Assembly: GCA_014728085.1 (NCBI GenBank)
Contig: WJMF01000083.1
Coordinates: 1 to 42,248 of the forward strand
DNA: 42,248 nt
Source: Candidatus Zhuqueibacterota bacterium
Lineage (GTDB): Bacteria; Zhuqueibacterota; Zhuqueibacteria; Residuimicrobiales; Oceaniaggregativiventaceae
Direction of reading: 5' to 3'
Part shown: piece after piece, positions 38,736 through 42,248 of the stretch
How the letters are laid out: each line of letters opens with the position of its first letter
Position numbering within the stretch: position 1 is the first letter of the stretch
Position numbers and translations under genes: made by a program
The notes under the pieces: model-generated
What the model was told of the DNA's origin: nothing
Seen by the model: only the letters and a program-made list of their open reading frames with translations
Database searches by the model: none

Positions 38736-40328
38736 TCATATCGACAAATAAAAAAACAAAGTATTAAATCCCCGGTACCTCCCAAACCCTTCCGGCCGAT
38801 AGCCGGGTGCCTGGAGAATTTTCTCTGTATAATGCATCTCATACCCTTCGCGGTTGTGGTAATGGTTGTACATCGATTCCCATATCGGCAAACGCCGGTG
38901 CTCTGTCTCCAGGACCCGCTTTGCTGTGCCCTCAACGCCTCTCAATAGTCTGTTATTCTTCGTAGAATAGAGGTCAATGCCCTGGTTCCATGCGATTTCG
39001 GCAATTCCGGCCAGAGCACCAATGCCCATCTGTTCATGCCCCTGGTCCCGCAGCGTTTCCTGGGTTGTGCTGTCTCTTCTGACATAATAGGACATTTTGC
39101 CATTGCCGATGCCGTTCAGATAGTAATTGACCGCGTGGTCGAAGATAAAGGAATCATCCAGATAAATCCCCATGGAAACCAGGCCCTGTCCGATGACCGC
39201 ATCCCAGTTGCCGTTATAAGCCGGGATAAAGTCCCGCAACAGCGGCCAGAAAATCTTGCGCAGCCAGGTTTCGAATAGCTGTTGATCTTTCAGGCTCCAT
39301 CCCGAATCGCTATGTTTCAGCAGCTCAGCTGCATTGCAGAACTGGATACAGGCGGTTCCGCCGGTCAGTTTGTCGTTGCCCCCGGTGATGGCTTTGTTGC
39401 CTGCTGACCAGGCATTGATGATATTGATGGCGTTTTGCGCATAGTCCAGGTTGTCGGTCAAGGCCCATAGCTGCGCATTAATAAACACAGCCCGGGCATC
39501 TGCGGACAATTCTCTATATCCCCTGCTGATGCTTTTGCTGTAAAAACCGGTTCTGGTCAGGGTGTCGACGGGTGACGGCCGGTATCTGCCCTGTGCATAT
39601 TCGTGTTGTTGTGCCTTTTGAAAGGCCTCTTTCCAGGGCGGTTTACCGAATTGAATTTTTGCCCGGACAAAATCAATCTGATCCTGTGTGATCAGAATGC
39701 CGGGATGATTGAACGCAGCAGGGGCATAGACAGGTGGAGGCGGTGGTACATAGGTCATCCCGCTGACCATAAAGCGAGGTTTTAAATTATCATAATCCTC
39801 GACGCTGGCAAAGGAGAGATTGGTGTTTTCCCGATCGGCTTTGAAACAGAGACAAATATAAAAATTTCCATCCCTCAGGTTTTGTCTGACAAAATTTGTC
39901 AGATCAAACTTGTAAATTTTGTTGGTTTCATCAATCGAAACGGTTAGAAGAGGGGTCGAGCCGATATCCGGGTGTTTATTCCACGTTATCTGCGTTTCAT
40001 CCCAATCGCTGTTTAAAACCTTATAAACAGAAACCGGTCCGGCGGAACGAACCGTTTTGGTCTGCATTGCCAAAACCGCGCTCTCCACCTGTGAAAATCC
40101 GGGCATGAAAAATTTGATAAAGGACATGGCACCACCGTGCTCAACGCTCAGCGTTTTGTCCTGGGCAAAATGAATCGACGCCTCTACTCCACCCTTAACC
40201 GGGGCATCATCGTTGGGCTCGATACCGATACGGGTTGGCGATGGCTGCCACATTTTTCGCTGCTCCCGACAGAAACAGAAAAGAGTTGCGGCTGCAATAA
40301 TCAGAACGTAAATTAACTTTTTACACAT
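38736..40328 (-). CDS. alginate-lyase-like lipoprotein with N-terminal DNRLRE/CBM96-like domain
   Basis: A 530-aa exported protein with signal 'LIYVLIIAAATLFCFC' that looks like a lipoprotein. Residues about 40-190 form a DNRLRE-type beta-sandwich ('SFIKFFMPGFSQVESAVLAMQTKTVRSAGPVSVYKVLNSDWDETQITWNKHP', 'YKFDLTNFVRQNLRDG'), a carbohydrate-binding-like module. After a proline spacer ('VPPPPPVYAPAAF') the alginate_lyase (PF05426)-like alpha/alpha toroid follows: 'LITQDQIDFVRAKIQFGKPPWKEAF', 'YNGNWDAVIGQGLVSMGIYLDD' and 'LRDQGHEQMGIGALAGIAEIAWNQG', the last with the RDQGH motif holding the catalytic His. Probably degrades uronate polysaccharides at the outer membrane. An AAGGA site precedes the ATG. 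Confidence 0.88.
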   Translation of the reverse strand: MCKKLIYVLIIAAATLFCFCREQRKMWQPSPTRIGIEPNDDAPVKGGVEASIHFAQDKTLSVEHGGAMSFIKFFMPGFSQVESAVLAMQTKTVRSAGPVSVYKVLNSDWDETQITWNKHPDIGSTPLLTVSIDETNKIYKFDLTNFVRQNLRDGNFYICLCFKADRENTNLSFASVEDYDNLKPRFMVSGMTYVPPPPPVYAPAAFNHPGILITQDQIDFVRAKIQFGKPPWKEAFQKAQQHEYAQGRYRPSPVDTLTRTGFYSKSISRGYRELSADARAVFINAQLWALTDNLDYAQNAINIINAWSAGNKAITGGNDKLTGGTACIQFCNAAELLKHSDSGWSLKDQQLFETWLRKIFWPLLRDFIPAYNGNWDAVIGQGLVSMGIYLDDSFIFDHAVNYYLNGIGNGKMSYYVRRDSTTQETLRDQGHEQMGIGALAGIAEIAWNQGIDLYSTKNNRLLRGVEGTAKRVLETEHRRLPIWESMYNHYHNREGYEMHYTEKILQAPGYRPEGFGRYRGFNTLFFYLSI

Positions 40329-40422
40329 AGGGCAAATTTTCCTTCGAGTGTTTAAACCGGTTTTTTATTTCACAGTTCTTACCACTGTTCAAATAGAGTT
40401 TTCAAAAAAACTTGCCACCCCG

Positions 40423-40761
40423 TTATGATAAAGCGGTTTGGAACAAACGAACGGAAGACATGCCACCGTTGACCTGAAAAATCTGATCGCTCATCCATTT
40501 AAAAGTATCCTTTAAAAGAAATGTCGCCATGGCGGCAATATTCGATGGTTGCCCATATGTTTTCAGTGAATGTCTTTCAGCAACGGCTTGCTGTCGATCC
40601 GGGGACGACAGGAATCGTTGCGCAAGCCTGGTATCGATCATGGATGGCGCAATGGCGTTTACTCGAATGGTGGGAGCAAGTTTTGCAGCCAAATTTCTAA
40701 AACAAGTCAGTTTACACCGCGCTCCAAGACCCAGCCTGGCTCTTTTTTCCAATAGAGGCAA
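40423..40761 (-). pseudogene. truncated SDR (FabG-like) C-terminal remnant
   Basis: Only the last ~100 residues of a classical SDR remain: 'RNLAAKLAPTIRVNAIAPSMIDTRLAQRFLSSPDRQQAVAERHSL' and 'GQPSNIAAMATFLLKDTFKWMSDQIFQVNGGMSSVR', which are the standard helix-alpha-F to C-terminus of the family. The Rossmann motif, the NAG strand and the catalytic Ser/Tyr/Lys are absent. The reading before 'NLAAKLAP' is degraded and opens at a TTG with no ribosome-binding site. Upstream DNA to 40982 contains no missing N-terminal half. Not expected to be functional. Confidence 0.75.
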
Positions 40762-40982
40762 GTGATTCCAATAGCAGAACCCTTTAGTTTATCCATCCTG
40801 AGACTAAAATTCAAGCAAAAAAGGAAAAATGTTAGCGTTCTATTCGAAAAGGATGATTGGATCTACCAATATCATAAAACCGGCAAATAAATAATTCTTG
40901 CCTGTCTTGGGTTCATTACTTATTTTGGTCAGAGGTTTCCAGTCGATTGAGCATATGATATCCTTTTTTAACAGGTGTTACG

Positions 40983-42248
40983 ATGACAATAATACAACGA
41001 AGAAATTTTCTGTCATTATGTTTCTCCGCAAGCAGCGCAACATTGTTAGCAGGGCAGTCCGGTTTTAGTAAAATTCCATTCGCCCGTTCATCAAATCTTG
41101 AACATAAAACAGATGAATTGGCTGCCGATCTCGTTATTGCCGGTGGCGGCCTTGGCGGCTGTGCCGCTGCGCTGGCTGCCTGCCGCAATGGCCTGAAGAT
41201 TATTCTGACCGAAGAAACCGACTGGATTGGTGGACAGGTTTCGCAGCAGGGCGTGCCGCCGGATGAACATCCCTGGATCGAAACCCGCGGTGCGCCGGCC
41301 TCTTATCGCCGCTACCGTAACCGGATTCGGGACTATTACCGACGGAATTATCCGCTGAGCAAAAATGCCCGAAACCGGAAACACCTCAATCCCGGTGATG
41401 GCTCTGTGTCGCGAATCTGTCACGAGCCACGCGTCTCTGTGGCCGTGCTCTACGAAATGCTGGCCCCGTTTATCAGTTCGGGAAAACTGAGCATTTTATT
41501 AAATACCAAAATCATCGCTGCAGATACAGATGGTGATCTGGTAAAAGCCTTGCAGGCGTGCGATGCCATAACCGGCAATAAAACCGTATTAAATGCATCC
41601 TGTTTTATCGATGCGACCGAATGCGGCGACCTGTTACCGCTGAGCGGCACCGAATACATTACCGGTACCGAGTCGAAACGTCAAACCAACGAGCTACACG
41701 CGCCTGATATTGCCGACTCGCAAAATAACCAGGCGTTCACGTTCTGTTTTGCCATGGATTACCAGCCCGGGGCAAACAATGTAATTGACAAGCCCAAAAA
41801 ATACGGGTTTTGGCGCTCCTACGTGCCGCAACTGCAACCGCCATGGCCCGGGCGCTTGCTGCAACTTCACTATTCCAATCCCCGCACCCTCCAACCTAAA
41901 AGGCTTGGCTTTCACCCGGAGGGTAAAGAGTCCGGAGATTTGCTGAACCTCTGGCTTTACCGGCGTCTTATCAACAAAGACAATTTTCTTCCGGGAACGT
42001 ACGACGGCGACATTACTCTTGTCAACTGGCCACAAAATGACTATTTCTTAGGCAATCTGATCGATGTCAGCGAAAAGGAATTTAATCACCACGTTGAAAA
42101 CGCCCGGCAACTGAGTCTTTCGCTGTTCTATTGGCTGCAAACCGAAGTACCGCGACCGGATGGTAAACAGGGTTGGCCCGGTTTGCGTTTGCGCGGCGAT
42201 ATTATGGGCACGCAGGATGGCATGGCCAAGTATCCCTATATTCGCGAA
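40983..42248 (+). CDS. Tat-exported FAD-dependent oxidoreductase, 3' end beyond window
   Basis: An open frame of 422 codons that runs off the right edge, read directly from the DNA. N-terminus 'MTIIQRRNFLSLCFSASSATLLAG' is a twin-arginine-like signal. 'ADLVIAGGGLGGCAAALAACRNGLKIILTEETDWIGGQVSQQGVPPDEH' (about residues 42-90) is the GxGxxG FAD-binding fold of the PF12831 FAD-dependent oxidoreductase family, and 'NASCFIDATECGDLLPLSG' is its conserved second segment. Such exported enzymes occur in Planctomycetes and Bacteroidetes polysaccharide clusters. AGGTG lies eight bases before the ATG. The C-terminal part, which often carries an extra binding domain, is outside the window. Confidence 0.9.
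   Translation, partial: MTIIQRRNFLSLCFSASSATLLAGQSGFSKIPFARSSNLEHKTDELAADLVIAGGGLGGCAAALAACRNGLKIILTEETDWIGGQVSQQGVPPDEHPWIETRGAPASYRRYRNRIRDYYRRNYPLSKNARNRKHLNPGDGSVSRICHEPRVSVAVLYEMLAPFISSGKLSILLNTKIIAADTDGDLVKALQACDAITGNKTVLNASCFIDATECGDLLPLSGTEYITGTESKRQTNELHAPDIADSQNNQAFTFCFAMDYQPGANNVIDKPKKYGFWRSYVPQLQPPWPGRLLQLHYSNPRTLQPKRLGFHPEGKESGDLLNLWLYRRLINKDNFLPGTYDGDITLVNWPQNDYFLGNLIDVSEKEFNHHVENARQLSLSLFYWLQTEVPRPDGKQGWPGLRLRGDIMGTQDGMAKYPYIRE

Noticed and set aside
1-42248. tRNA, rRNA, CRISPR and IS elements
   Set aside because: No cloverleaf with a GTTCRANTC loop, no regularly spaced repeat array and no transposase-like ORF were found on either strand by eye. A covariance-model scan would be needed to exclude small RNAs.

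Overview
The window most resembles a chromosomal segment from a member of the FCB superphylum outside core Bacteroidetes (Calditrichota, KSB1, Marinimicrobia or Ignavibacteria-like). Four large secreted proteins end in a T9SS type A / FlgD-like sorting tail with the 'NPFNP' style linker typical of those groups. A PorV-type outer-membrane protein is present, and many exported proteins carry Tat or lipoprotein signals. This placement is inferred from protein style only; there is no rRNA gene. No tRNA, CRISPR array, IS transposase or phage module was seen.

Layout. (1) 233-5187, minus strand: an arsenic-resistance operon in the order arsR, ArsP/DUF318-type permease, thioredoxin-coupled arsC, a 77-aa CxxC thioredoxin, a lipoprotein-like thioredoxin, CcdA, ACR3. 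A canonical sigma-70 promoter overlapped by a perfect palindrome lies at its head. (2) 5644-8554, minus: secreted VanX-type D,D-dipeptidase followed by a T9SS-exported beta-propeller-like repeat protein. (3) 9009-12177, plus: a GEVED-domain T9SS protein and a fibre-like repeat protein, closed by a strong terminator. (4) 12385-14963, plus: DUF6599, Tat-exported DUF362 and an SDR. (5) 15028-19742, minus: a uroporphyrinogen-decarboxylase-superfamily protein, a small lipoprotein and an M4 metalloprotease with T9SS tail. (6) 19935-25855, plus: an acyl-CoA dehydrogenase, an ETF-quinone oxidoreductase fused to an eight-cysteine ferredoxin domain, and very divergent EtfB and EtfA, a self-contained acyl-CoA-to-quinone electron pathway. 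(7) 25856-26565: a gene-free region with a 68-bp tandem repeat. (8) 26566-32288, minus: an envelope operon of PorV-like protein, YdjY-domain protein and two secreted terpenoid-cyclase-fold (alpha/alpha toroid) proteins. (9) 32489-42248: RluA-type pseudouridine synthase, then a carbohydrate-flavoured set (Tat sugar isomerase, Gfo/Idh/MocA oxidoreductase, decayed methyltransferase, Tat sulfatase, atypical SDR, alginate-lyase-like lipoprotein, decayed SDR, and a Tat FAD-dependent oxidoreductase running off the right edge).

The best candidates for something undescribed are the divergent ETF module (20020-25855), whose EtfA and EtfB lack the usual nucleotide-binding signatures while the operon context is fully electron-transfer, and the four-gene PorV/YdjY/double-toroid envelope operon (26566-32288). 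Two gene remnants (35482-35637 and 40423-40761) show ongoing gene decay in the carbohydrate region. Long shadow ORFs opposite real genes were excluded. Several starts were moved downstream of the longest ORF using Shine-Dalgarno spacing or signal-peptide position.
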